Shown piece after piece: positions 21,641 through 30,269 of a stretch of DNA of 64,000 nt. This DNA comes from Ornithodoros turicata (taxonomy: Eukaryota > Arthropoda > Arachnida > Ixodida > Argasidae): contig NC_088202.1 in assembly GCF_037126465.1 (NCBI RefSeq), positions 131,144,123-131,208,122 on the forward strand, written 5' to 3'. The first letter of the stretch is position 1. The number at the start of each line of letters is the position of its first letter. Below the pieces are notes generated by a model. It was not told the DNA's origin. It did no database searches and was given only the letters and a program-made list of their open reading frames with translations. The position numbers and the translations under genes were made by a program.

Positions 21641-22576
21641 CGACGGAGGCTTATCCGGACGGCAAAGCGCACCACCAGCCAGCAGCTGAGCAACTATACT
21701 CCAATTTTCTCCATCGCCGCAAAGGACGTACACCTCTAACATGGAATGTCCTAGATGCGTTCCCAACCAGCGCGGTTTCCGTTTCGGCTTCGGCTTATTC
21801 CCATGCCAAATTCGGGGACGGGTTTCAGCGCACGTGCGCGCTTCATCATTTAAAGAAAGTCGGATGGCTTTCAGTAAGGATTGTCTCCCATCTTGCTATC
21901 TCGCTTTTGCCCGGAATGCCCTAATTACAGAGTTAATTAATGAATTTTAGGTAAGTCGTCATCTCGTAGTTACATATTCTCTCTGAGGCCATGCCGCGCT
22001 CATTGCTTTTTCTTAATATAAAAAAAAATGTAACGGATAAAAATGAACACCCTGTATATAATATTTTTGTACTGTATTCCTTGAGAGCCGGCGCTCGAAA
22101 CGCTCACAATATATGTAGAAACTGATTAGAGTCTTGGTTTGACAAACACAACACGTGTGCTGCAGCAGCTTGCTGCACTGGCGGGGCCGACTTCTCCATT
22201 TATCTTTCTCTTTTACCTCTCTTTCTCTCTCTCGCTCTGCTTTGTCCTTTATATTAGGTGCAATTCTCAAATGCTTTTCTCAGCGCCAGTGTGTAATTTG
22301 TTTCTGGCGCCTGCTTTATATGATGAACGTGACGTAATAAAAACAGGGCTACAGTACTTTCCATACGGCATTCAAGCTGCGTTCCCACAACGTTTATTAG
22401 GTTTCCCCACACTGCAGCCCAGATGTAATACATCATAGTTTGTACAGAATGGCGAGGTAGGGAGTGCACAGCCAGGTCCACCGTCTACTAAGGGAGAGCT
22501 ACCTTCCATTACTGCTTGGAGTTCAGTGCCTCTTTCAGCATGAATATTGAAAGTGACGGCTGAGAATGAATGTATA
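21641..22576. other. No recognised gene; dispersed repeat copy
   Basis: 21895-21990 (CTAATTACAGAGTTAATTAA...AGTTACATATTCTCTC) is a diverged copy of 25150-25270. Nothing else was recognised. The last two bases (TA) are the left target duplication of the next element. Confidence 0.45.
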
Positions 22577-23309
22577 CAGTCAAACCTCGCTTTACGAACA
22601 CCCTTCGTTTCTCAGAAAATCGTTCGTAAATCGAGGTATTCGTAAATCGAGGTCCGAGGAGTGCGGTGCACAAATACCTCACAAAAACACGGGAAATTGA
22701 TTTGAATAGGTTTTATTTTTGAAAATACTGCGTAATTGTGCTTTGCACCATACTTTCGGCAGGGTCTATCCTGTTTAGAAGAGATGACAGAAGTCTGACA
22801 CTTGACTCATCTACCCGGTCCTCAAAGTACCATATCGCGCGCGAATGAGATTGTTTCCAACGGCAAATATTACGTTTGTCACCGGCTGTCAGGACTGAAC
22901 GCCTTCTCTTGGAACGGCAAGATGTTTCCATCTCGGAGACCTGGTCCAAACTCACAACCGTTCGGCTGTAAACGCCTGAATTATTCTTTCAGGAAATGGT
23001 GAATCATGTTTGTGGAACGTAGTGACGTTGGGACATTGTATCTTTGACCTTGGCAGTATGTACTGAGGAACTTTCATTATCCTCCGGTCCATTGGCCTGT
23101 CCTCTGTACGTTCGTAACGCCCGTTCGTATATCGAGGTCAGAATGGCTTGGCTACTTTGGGTCCGTTCCCTAATAATCCGTTCATAGTTCGGATATCGAG
23201 GGTTCGTAAAACGAGGTCAAAATACACGGAAAAAGTTTGGTTCCCTGTGGAGCCGTTCGTAAGTTGAGGGAATTCGTATATCGAGGGTTCATAAAACGAG
23301 GTCCGACTG
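22577..23309 (-). mobile_element. Pogo/Tigger-like element, internally deleted, TA target site
   Basis: CAGTCAAACCTCG at the left and CGAGGTCCGACTG at the right are inverted termini, with TA on both sides (22575-22576 and 23310-23311). Subterminal inverted GAGGT/ACGAACC words recur at both ends (TTCGTAAATCGAGGT, TTCGTATATCGAGG). At 733 bases it is far shorter than a full transposase-bearing element. A minus-strand frame at 22713-22955 retains what looks like the transposase C-terminus. Confidence 0.75.
22713..22955 (-). pseudogene. Putative pogo-like transposase C-terminal remnant
   Basis: This is an 80-codon frame ending just inside the left terminus of the element, as expected if the transposase was read on the minus strand. 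The last residues are MVQSTITQYFQK. QSTITQYF fits the PCNA-interacting box consensus (Q-x-x-I/L/M-x-x-F/Y-F/Y), and pogo-family transposases are known to carry a PCNA-binding C-terminus. The upstream residues (ending SLLNRIDPAES) have no catalytic motifs, so the DDE domain has been deleted. The start codon shown is arbitrary. Confidence 0.45.
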
Positions 23310-24318
23310 TAGTTATTTTTCTTTTAAAAACATCAATTTTAAAACGCAAAAGTTCTCAAAAGAAGCTACTCCAATGAACCATCTTCGGAGAATATCGCTA
23401 TAGTCGTGCTCACCCCAAGAACGGCATCTCTGGCGCTGAAGTATAAACATTCATTCTGATTACACTGAATATGTTAGTAACCTTTAATACAAGCAAACAC
23501 GACCCGAAGAAATTCTACATACAACAGTTCAAGCACAACATGTTAGCTTCCGCTTGTCAAATACAGGGGGGGGGGGGGGGGAAATGCACCGGCAATGCCG
23601 TCCTTAGCTTGAACACAACTATATATCAGTATTAGGCAATTCTTCCTCTCTATTGTGCCTTTATTGTTCAGGTGATCAAGGTCTTGGCGAAAAAAGGAGG
23701 GGGGATTATGGCAAACTTTCTTGTAGACTCGTATCGCCTGCCCAAAGGTAATCTTTCGTTCGCTTTCCTTCATTCCCCTGTCCTGAATCAACTCGTTAGG
23801 AAGGTCCTCAAAATGCAAGAGTTGCTGCTCGCTGTTTCCAAACAAGCTTTCTTTCTTTCGTTTCATCTCCCGTGCCCTCAAAGGTCTCTATGTATTGCTG
23901 GTGCCGTGTTCTGTGCTGTAGCTGCAGCTCAGCAGGTCTTTGTTTTGTCCTTAAGAATTGTGACCTGTCGCAACTGACAAGACGGTGCGCATGCTCCAAA
24001 TGGAGCTATTCTTGGTTAAAACGATTCCTTCTAATTAGGTACAGACGGCCACCTCCGCACACATGCTCCGCACGTTGCAAGCCGAAGTTCTGCGTTCTGC
24101 GATAGCTGCAAGCTAGCAACCTAAATCTTGGTGCTATAAAAATTGGTAACCGCACGATGCTGTGATCGTTGCAACCCCAAAAGTTGTAAAAAACCTGCAC
24201 TGCTTAACGAATGTATCACGTACGTAACTGGGGGGGAACACGTGTACAGCGAAGGAAAAACCGCAGGTGTTGGAATGCGACTTCAAATTACACGGAAATA
24301 TTGTTTTTTTTTGTATTT
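23310..24318. other. No recognised gene; poly-G run
   Basis: A 16-base poly-G run (23566-23581) could be the minus-strand poly-C end of another LINE copy, but no matching 3' UTR follows it. A possible imperfect SINE target duplication (GGAAATATT, 24294-24302) lies near the right edge. Confidence 0.4.
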
Positions 24319-24580
24319 CGTGTTAGCACCGCGAAGCAACTGTGGCTACGAGCGGCGCACAGACGTGGACAGATGGAGAGAGGACAGCAGGGAACAGTGG
24401 GGTTAGTGTGCGTCCTGGGCCGACTTCAAGGGGAATTGTGCCGACGTTCGTCTGGAAAGTGTTCGGAAAACCCAGGGAAAACCTCAGGCAGCACAGCCAG
24501 TGACAGGATTCGAACCCGTGTCACCTCCCAGTCTCGGCGTGGAAAGCGATCATCTCAACCACTACGCCACGGGAGCTGGT
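24319..24580 (-). mobile_element. tRNA-derived SINE, near full length
   Basis: Minus strand: ACCAGCTCCCGTGGCGTAGT head, B box GGTTCGAATCC-like (GGATTCGAACC on the plus strand near 24506), a TTTTCCCTGGGTTTTCCGA block, AGTCGGCCCAGGACGCAC, and ACAGTTGCTTCGCGGTGCTA, then an A-rich tail. The head differs from the 47399 copy (GTGGCGTAGTGGTTGAGATG), indicating a second tRNA-type promoter on the same body. Flanks GGAAATAT and GGAAAATAT may be an imperfect target duplication. Confidence 0.85.
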
Positions 24581-25349
24581 GGAAAATATCGTATTACACC
24601 ATAACATGAATTACCATCTATACCTTCAAAGTTCTAGGTCTCTACATTAGGGGGTATCCCGACATTCCACAGCTAAAAATCCGCATGTTCGAAATCCGAG
24701 ACGTTCAGATTTCAGAATCACTAGAGATGGGACGAATTCAGAATTTTCCGAATCCGAATCCGAATCCGTATCCAAGGAAGGTTCAGCGAATCTACGAATC
24801 TTATGAATCTTTCGAATCCTTTCTTAAAGTAGAGTTTAAAAAGACACTTCTGCTGAAAAGTGTTTTGAAACAGAGTTGGATATCTTTGCTTAATGAAAAA
24901 ACATGATGATGAAAAAAATGAAAAAGAAATCATGCCCATGTATTTCTTCTTAATTGTAATTTATTTAACATGATGGCAATTGGTGTTCTGAGGCTGTCCT
25001 ACGGGTGGCTAACCATTTCAGTGACTTGCTTCTTTCATCATTTATTGAACATGTTCATCGGCTACAGGAAACACATACATTCCCGAGTCGAAAACCTTGC
25101 TATAAAACTAAGAAACGATCAAAAGCAAAACCATGCTAGTTCTAGTCTCTCAGTCTGCCATCTCGCTGTTGCCTGAAATTCCCTAATTAAAAAGCTAATT
25201 AATAAATTTAAGGTAATTAGTCACCTTGGAGGCACATACTCTCTTCCAGTGGACGTCCGCCCGGCCGTAGAACTCAACTGCGAAAACAACATATCTATAT
25301 GCTGCTCTTGTAGCTTATAGCTTTATAGCTTTACGCCATTCTATTTGCT
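24581..25349. other. No recognised gene; short GAATCC repeats
   Basis: 24735-24815 carries (GAATCC)n-like words typical of the CGAATCCGAATC MITE style. 25150-25270 is a copy of the dispersed TTAATTAATAAATTT...AGTCACC repeat. No coding relic was seen. Confidence 0.45.
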
Positions 25350-26075
25350 ATGCAAAAAAGATCAGCCAGTCCAGCTCAGCCCTGGGTCGTCTTTACAGAC
25401 TCACGACCCGCGCTCCAGTGTGTGGCCAGCTTTGGGATACGTGGATCCCTCGGTCCTGTCGTCTTTGACATCCTGCAAGCTTATAAGAAGGCGACCATTG
25501 CAGGGCACACTGTAGTATTGCAGTGTATCCCCGGACATGTTGGTATCAGCGGCAACGAAGAAGCAGACAGAGCCGCATTGAGCGCCCATCAGCACGCAGC
25601 TTTTTCCCCGATAATGATGTCGTCGGGCGACCGAAGACACCTCCTCTCGACACTCACCGGTCCCAAGATGCAGGCTCAGTGGGAACACGACATAGCTTGC
25701 TCCCTTCTCTCTGATGTAGACCCCACGCTTTCTCTCGTCCTTCCTCCGCGACTACCGCGCCCCTTAACTGCTCTCTTCCACCGCATGAGGCTCAACGTTG
25801 CCCTTACACCTGCCTTTCAACACCGTCTCGGCTCCACCTTGTCTTCCCTCTGCCCCACTTGTGGAGTACACGGCGACCTCAGCCACGTCATCGTGGCTTG
25901 TGGGCAATACCACCACGAGCGTGCACTAATGGAAGTCTCTATGCAACGCATTGACAAGCGGCCGTTGAACCTAGCGAAGATCCTCGGACCGTGGTCGAAC
26001 GCTGCCCACCAGACGCAGGGCCTTCGTCTTCTGGCGGAGTACTTGTGCTCCACCGGTCTGGCGACGGCTCTTTGA
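25350..26075 (+). CDS. LINE ORF2 C-terminus: RNase H and zinc-knuckle, partial
   Basis: This is a 241-codon open frame with no internal stop. FTDSRPALQC (residues 12-21) holds a catalytic Asp. QCIPGHVGISGNEEADRAA (about 58-76) holds the His, Asn and last Asp of RNase H. A CCHC knuckle (CPTCGVHGDLSHVIVAC, about 170-186) and RPLNLAKILGPW follow, ending STGLATAL. The first RNase H strand (catalytic Asp and Glu) and the whole reverse transcriptase are missing, so it is a truncated copy, but the intact frame suggests a fairly recent insertion. The Met start is arbitrary. Its protein would remove RNA from RNA-DNA hybrids during target-primed reverse transcription. Confidence 0.75.
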   Translation: MQKRSASPAQPWVVFTDSRPALQCVASFGIRGSLGPVVFDILQAYKKATIAGHTVVLQCIPGHVGISGNEEADRAALSAHQHAAFSPIMMSSGDRRHLLSTLTGPKMQAQWEHDIACSLLSDVDPTLSLVLPPRLPRPLTALFHRMRLNVALTPAFQHRLGSTLSSLCPTCGVHGDLSHVIVACGQYHHERALMEVSMQRIDKRPLNLAKILGPWSNAAHQTQGLRLLAEYLCSTGLATAL

Positions 26076-26165
26076 AAGCCCCCAACATCATCCCTTCATC
26101 CTCTCCCAACGCGAAATAGGGCAATGTACCGCCTCAGCGGCGGTGAGTCGCCCACCCCATCACCA
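25350..26165 (+). mobile_element. 5'-truncated RNase H-type LINE, 3' end
   Basis: It comprises an ORF2 end (RNase H and zinc-knuckle), a short 3' UTR (AAAGCCCCCAACATCATCCC) and a terminal hairpin motif ACCGCCTCAGCGGCGGT followed by CGCCCACCCCATCACC. No A tail is present; the end abuts a (TG)n microsatellite. A second copy at 41910-42275 shares this sequence at about 96% identity by my count (about 13 differences over about 360 bases). Confidence 0.8.
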
Positions 26166-26328
26166 TCCAATGTATGTGTGTGTGTGTGTGTTATAGCTTT
26201 TTTTTTATGGCTGCTCAATGAGCGGAAGTCATCCCCATATAATCATCATCATGTATCTCTCTCTTTCTCTCATAGCTTTTTTTTAAATAAAAATTCTGTA
26301 GAGACTAAAAAAAAAATACACCCTTATA
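26166..26328. repeat. (TG)n and T-rich microsatellites
   Basis: A (TG)n run at about 26172-26190 is followed by T-rich and TCTCTC patches. The final TA is the left target site of the next MITE. Confidence 0.7.
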
Positions 26329-26696
26329 CACTCTAAGGAAAAAAGGGTAGAATTTCCTACCCAAGCTGGTAGAACGACGGTACTTCTACCATTTGAGGCC
26401 AATCCACTGGTGCCTTCTTCTGCGCAGGTATGAGCGGTAGTGTCCCTTTCCCTTGCTCCACCTCTCACGCTTGCTCTAAGAAAAAAAAAGTAGAACTTCC
26501 TATTCAAGCTGGTAGAACCAGAGAGAGAGAGAGAGAGAGAGAAATACATGATGAGGAAGAACGACAGTTGCTACTCTGTAGTTTGTTTCTGCTCTGCAGT
26601 TATAACCAAAAGGTAAAATTGGTTTGAGTAGAAATGTGGTTGCAATACAGCTCTACCGAGATGGGTAGAAAATTCTACCTTCCTTCCCTTAGAGTG
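26329..26696. mobile_element. CACTCTAAGG-ended MITE, TA target site
   Basis: CACTCTAAGGAAAAAAGGG at the left and CCCTTAGAGTG at the right are inverted termini flanked by TA (26327-26328, 26697-26698). The element contains repeated internal GTAGAA(C/T)TTCCTA..AAGCTGGTAGAAC units and a (GA)n run (26520-26542). No transposase is encoded. The terminus resembles the CACTCTTAAAAATG end of 9366-9614. Confidence 0.8.
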
Positions 26697-27716
26697 TACA
26701 TTGTAAGAGTACCAGTGTGCCAGCATATTTTGCGCTCCTTATATCGTGTTTTTTATGCTGCCTCTTCGTGTCTCTTACCTCGCAAGCATTCTTGGGTTCC
26801 ACAACTCTGTGTTTTAGCGCCGACGTAGCGCTTTCTCCTTTACAGCGCTGACACATAATCGTTAACGGGCTCTTAGTTACCGAGATAGTTTCCTGTTGCG
26901 AGATTCACCAATATCAATTAAGGGAGAAGGTTAATTAACGGATATACGCGCGCTGGGGTTACAGAGGTGCTGCCACAATGAAAGACGTCCCGGGGAGCCG
27001 GGATTAGGGGATCGAAAATAATTGCACCGAAATGAAAGTAAAGCACATTTTTCATTATCCCCGCCACATTTACAAGTTATTTAGGTGTAGCTCAAACATG
27101 CGTGTCTGACGCGGTTGCCTATATGTTTCTTCTTATGTATGTATTATTTTGTTACTCGTTATTATTTTACTTTATTCTTTATATTCGAAGTCGCTATTGT
27201 ATTTTCTTCCGTTCACGGTTGCTTCCACTAGTTGGATTAAGATAGCAGTTCAACGTTTCTGTTGACGAGCCTGCTTGACGTCACACTTCAAAGTAGATTC
27301 AAAGTGTCGTAATTTGTAACTGTCGTCAAGTTGGGTATCATAAGCGCTGAAACACAACGGTGTAATTTGCCTTTTGACAGATCCAAATCAACAACAAAGG
27401 AATGTAGTGACGATAAGTGGGAAAATACAACGTCATATTCTAGCTACTATAAATATAGCGACAGGCAACAACACACACACAGCACACAGCACGGAACAGC
27501 AACAGATCGACGAAGACGTTCAGGAGACAGCTGGACAGCCTGTGCGCATTCAAAAGCCGCGCCACTAATTGTTCCGTCTAGCTGAGCGCGATATGCGTGT
27601 TTACAGTATTGGACTTGGCATGGGTGAGCACGAGCGGTCATATGTTTGCATAAGATTTCGCTTGACCCGTCGCGCGCAAAGAGAAAACAAAAATAACACA
27701 AAAAGAAGACGTTACA
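26697..27716. other. No recognised gene
   Basis: Nothing with family resemblance was seen. A small CACACACAGCACACAGCAC patch lies near 27470-27495. Confidence 0.45.
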
Positions 27717-27935
27717 TCAGCGGTACTGCATTTCCAAGCAAGCGCCATCCCTCGATTGTAGACGACAAAGTGCCGGCTCTGATGCACCGCCTTAAAAGGC
27801 GAAACAGCCCCACAACGTTGTCATCGTGGATGTTGATAACGTGGTCCGCCCACGGGTGGGTCGTGGCTTTGAATACGCGGCCTATAAAACGGTCACCGTT
27901 CGGTATCCTTTGCGGTGCTTTTCCTGGTAAGATTT
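27717..27935 (-). repeat. Open segment related to the hammerhead-bearing repeat
   Basis: The minus strand reads AAAAATCTTACCAGGAAAAGC, CACCGCAAAGGAT, CCGTTTTATAGGCCGCGTAT, ACCCACCCGTGGGCGGACC and ACGTTATCAA in order. This is alignable with 44427-44525 beside the ribozyme. One frame is open throughout (contains FKATTHPWADHVINIHDDN and VVGLFRLLRR) and begins after a possible splice acceptor (CTTACCAG). I cannot name the protein. It may be part of a Penelope-like element or of a gene captured by it. Confidence 0.4.
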
Positions 27936-28004
27936 TTTTCTCTCTAAAATCATGGATGTTTTTGTTGTTGTCGTTGTTGTAGCGACCGTCTTGAACGGTC
28001 TTGA

Positions 28005-28672
28005 GAGGAGGGGGGGAGGTATGTTTATTAAGAAAAAGGAAAGGAAAGGTTAGCCATGCAAAGAGGCGGCTTGCTATTCCGGAAAAAAAAGGGGGAAGGG
28101 GAAAACGAAAAAGAAAGAAAGGAAAAAGAAAAATGAGGGAATCAGAAAAGGAAAGAAAAGAAAAAGGAAACAAACAGAAAGGAAAAGGAAAGAAAGAAAG
28201 AAGAGAATAAACACTAGCACAACGTTACATGCAGTTCACGAGTCCTGAGACTCGGAGAAAACCGAGGAGAGCGGCAGTGACAGCCCACTGGTTTGGGTGC
28301 AAGAAGAGCGGCCAACGAAAAGTCGTTACAGCCAATCTGGAGCAGACGGCAACGGTGTGTGTCCCTATGTTGAAGGTGCTGCTGGCAATACAGGAGGCGG
28401 TGTGGGATGTCAGCTTTCACTCCACAGACATTACAGTTCGGTGAATTTAGCCGACCCATCTTGAAGAGAAGTGGGGGTGTACGGGCAATATTGAGTCGTA
28501 GGCGGACGTGGAGAAGGGATTCTTCTTTACGGCTGCGGTGGCAAGCGATGACAAACTCCATCAATGGGTCGATAGACCGTAGGAATGGGTTGTAAGTCGT
28601 AGTTTCGGCACGGAACTGCTAAGCACATGTGGCACACCGACGGCGTATGTATAGACGGCATGTGGAGGCTGT
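28005..28672 (-). mobile_element. Poly-C-tailed LINE copy, 5'-truncated
   Basis: Reading the minus strand, an ORF2 end (28672-28214) is followed by a pyrimidine-rich 3' UTR, GGAATAGCAAGCC, GGCTAACC, TTAATAAACATA and a C-rich tail at 28005-28017. It is the same family as 60111-62195. GGTCTTGA at 27997-28004 and again at 28673-28680 is a plausible 8-bp target duplication. Confidence 0.75.
28214..28672 (-). pseudogene. LINE ORF2 C-terminal relic (zinc-knuckle)
   Basis: The frame holds RRRCATCA, SIDPLMEFVIACHRSRKEES, LRLNIARTPPLLFKMGRLNS and a knuckle CNVCGVKADIPHRLLYC, all collinear with residues 511-596 of the 652-codon ORF at 60306-62264. Stops interrupt the first ~35 codons, and the C-terminal tail (after LLAPKPV) diverges. 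RNase H is absent because of 5' truncation. Confidence 0.7.
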
Positions 28673-29104
28673 GGTCTTGACAGCTTATGTGGTGAAGCAT
28701 AAGGGAATGGAATTAATGGTGATGCATTGATTTTGGTAATACCCTATCAAATACAAAGCGGTTATAGTCGAAAAGTGGAGAATACAGCGATCCAGTTAAG
28801 CTAGTTTCAAACAAAAGCAAAACCATTTGGTGGGGAGCCCTGAACAGTATCTCGAACAGTAAAAGAACCGAGGTTCCCAACCTGAGGTTTATGCTTCAGC
28901 CAAAGCAGTTACAACCTTGCGCGATGAAAGCAGATGTAGCTCTCGTGGACTGGTCTGCATGTGCTTTGTGCGTCTACAGCGAAAAGAGAAATAACCACAA
29001 GAGCAACGGTTGCCCGGGGCTCTGATGTTCTAACCCGCTCACTCATATTCGCGTATGTCAGAATCTTCCAGAAGTTCCTGCATACGAACGCTTCCCTAGA
29101 GAAA
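28673..29104. other. No recognised feature
   Basis: No coding relic or repeat was recognised. Confidence 0.4.
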
Positions 29105-29862
29105 TACTTAAAAGGAGTATCGCATCCTGAAACGTGTGTATGAGATCGCTACGGTAATGTATCACATCGCCTTCACTGTCTACTTGGCCGAGTTTTTCTT
29201 CCAGAAGCTGCTTACATATTAAATAAACTGAGATGACAACAGGTAACTTGTCTGTCCCTGGATAGAGCTCGCCTCTACTCGTTTCATATCTATAAACGAG
29301 TCTTAAAGATTCGCACTGCCGTAGCATCCAAGGTAGCCCCAGCGATGACAACATCATGATGACGTAGGCAAGGCGTACCAATGGGAGCGCAGCGCAGGTT
29401 GTTCCGTCTCCGAGCCCACCTGCTTCACGTTCGCACCGCAGTACACTACGTGAAAAGTCTTAGGTAAATACGTCGAATTTCGCTTACCAGTGTGAGCACT
29501 GACGGGACCATGTCGCGTGGAACACGGTGTCACACGGTTCCTGGCTGTACGAACACGTTCGACGCTAACCCAGGATTGACATTCCACAAGCCAATCACAT
29601 ACTTCGCCCGTCCGCTAGCCAGTCAGTCGCCAAAAGGCGCTCCCTGATTGGATTTGCCCCATATGACTTTTTCTCCGGTTTCCAGAGGGGAAATTTTGGC
29701 ATACTCTCAGCATGTGGCGTTTGCTCTTGCCATGCATTACATCAAATTGTACAGAAACTTCTTCACTAATTCGCGGCGGATTTTTTTTTTTTGTTGCGTT
29801 ATTGCCGGTGATAAACGAGGAGTAAAACGGGGCCACAGCTACGGTATCGATCGGGACGGTCC
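29105..29862 (+). repeat. Dispersed ~760-bp repeat, copy A, with THAP-like start
   Basis: It is alignable along its length with 39697-40588: shared blocks include GTGTATGAG, CATCATGATGACGTAGG, GCGCAGCGCAGG, TACGAACACGT(T/C)C, CGCTCCCTGATTGG, and ATCGATCGGGACG near the end. Copy A lacks three small insertions present in copy B and so records the empty sites. It carries a short THAP-like open frame. Confidence 0.7.
29510..29647 (+). pseudogene. THAP-like N-terminal coding fragment
   Basis: From ATG at 29510 a 45-codon peptide begins MSRGTRCHTVPGCTN and continues NPGLTFHKP, the typical opening of a THAP zinc-binding DNA-binding domain (first Cys pair, conserved Pro, F-H-K). It then runs into unrelated codons and stops, so the second C-x2-H pair and the AVPTIF signature are absent. 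THAP domains occur in host regulators and at the N-terminus of P-element transposases. This could be an exon 1 whose partner exons are elsewhere, or a relic captured by the repeat. The equivalent part of copy B is broken by a 34-bp insertion. Confidence 0.5.
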
Positions 29863-30032
29863 CAGTTATACTGTTGTCGAAAGCAAAAATGGGCTTAGTC
29901 GTGGCCAAGCATTATTGTTTTACACGAAAACGTTACGACCTCCGATTCCCTTGCTCGGCTCTGACTCCTCCACGGTGCTGAGCCCCCCCACTGCCCTCCA
30001 TTTTTGTAGGTCACTTTCACACTCGCACGGGT
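29863..30032. other. Spacer, nothing recognised
   Basis: No recognisable feature was seen. Confidence 0.4.
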
Positions 30033-30269
30033 CTATGTTGCCCCGCTGGTAGAAGGTAAGGGCTCGATGTGCGCACCGGCAGTCGAATTTGCCTCCACCG
30101 CTAATCTCCTTCGGCACTCCCGTAGCTTTCTTGATCGCTCGGTGCTGGACTTTGGATGCTTTCTGGGTTCCTCTCGAGCTGCCCTTTCGTCTAATTGCCG
30201 TTGCATTCTATTCGGATTATATTTTAGTTTCATATATGCCGACATTCTGGCTAAATTTTGATATTTCAA
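30033..30269 (-). pseudogene. Short basic coding relic (ERSRKLRECRRRL)
   Basis: The minus frame encodes a 78-residue basic peptide with KSSTERSRKLRECRRRLAVE followed by an acidic/serine end (EPLPSTSGAT). Short basic 'AERxRxYRxR' segments like this are frequent in transposon-associated arthropod proteins. No catalytic domain is linked to it. I cannot assign a function. Confidence 0.3.

Noticed and set aside
23566..23581. Poly-G run as a G-quadruplex regulator or a LINE end
   Set aside because: There is no neighbouring promoter or poly-C-family 3' UTR, so only a homopolymer can be claimed.
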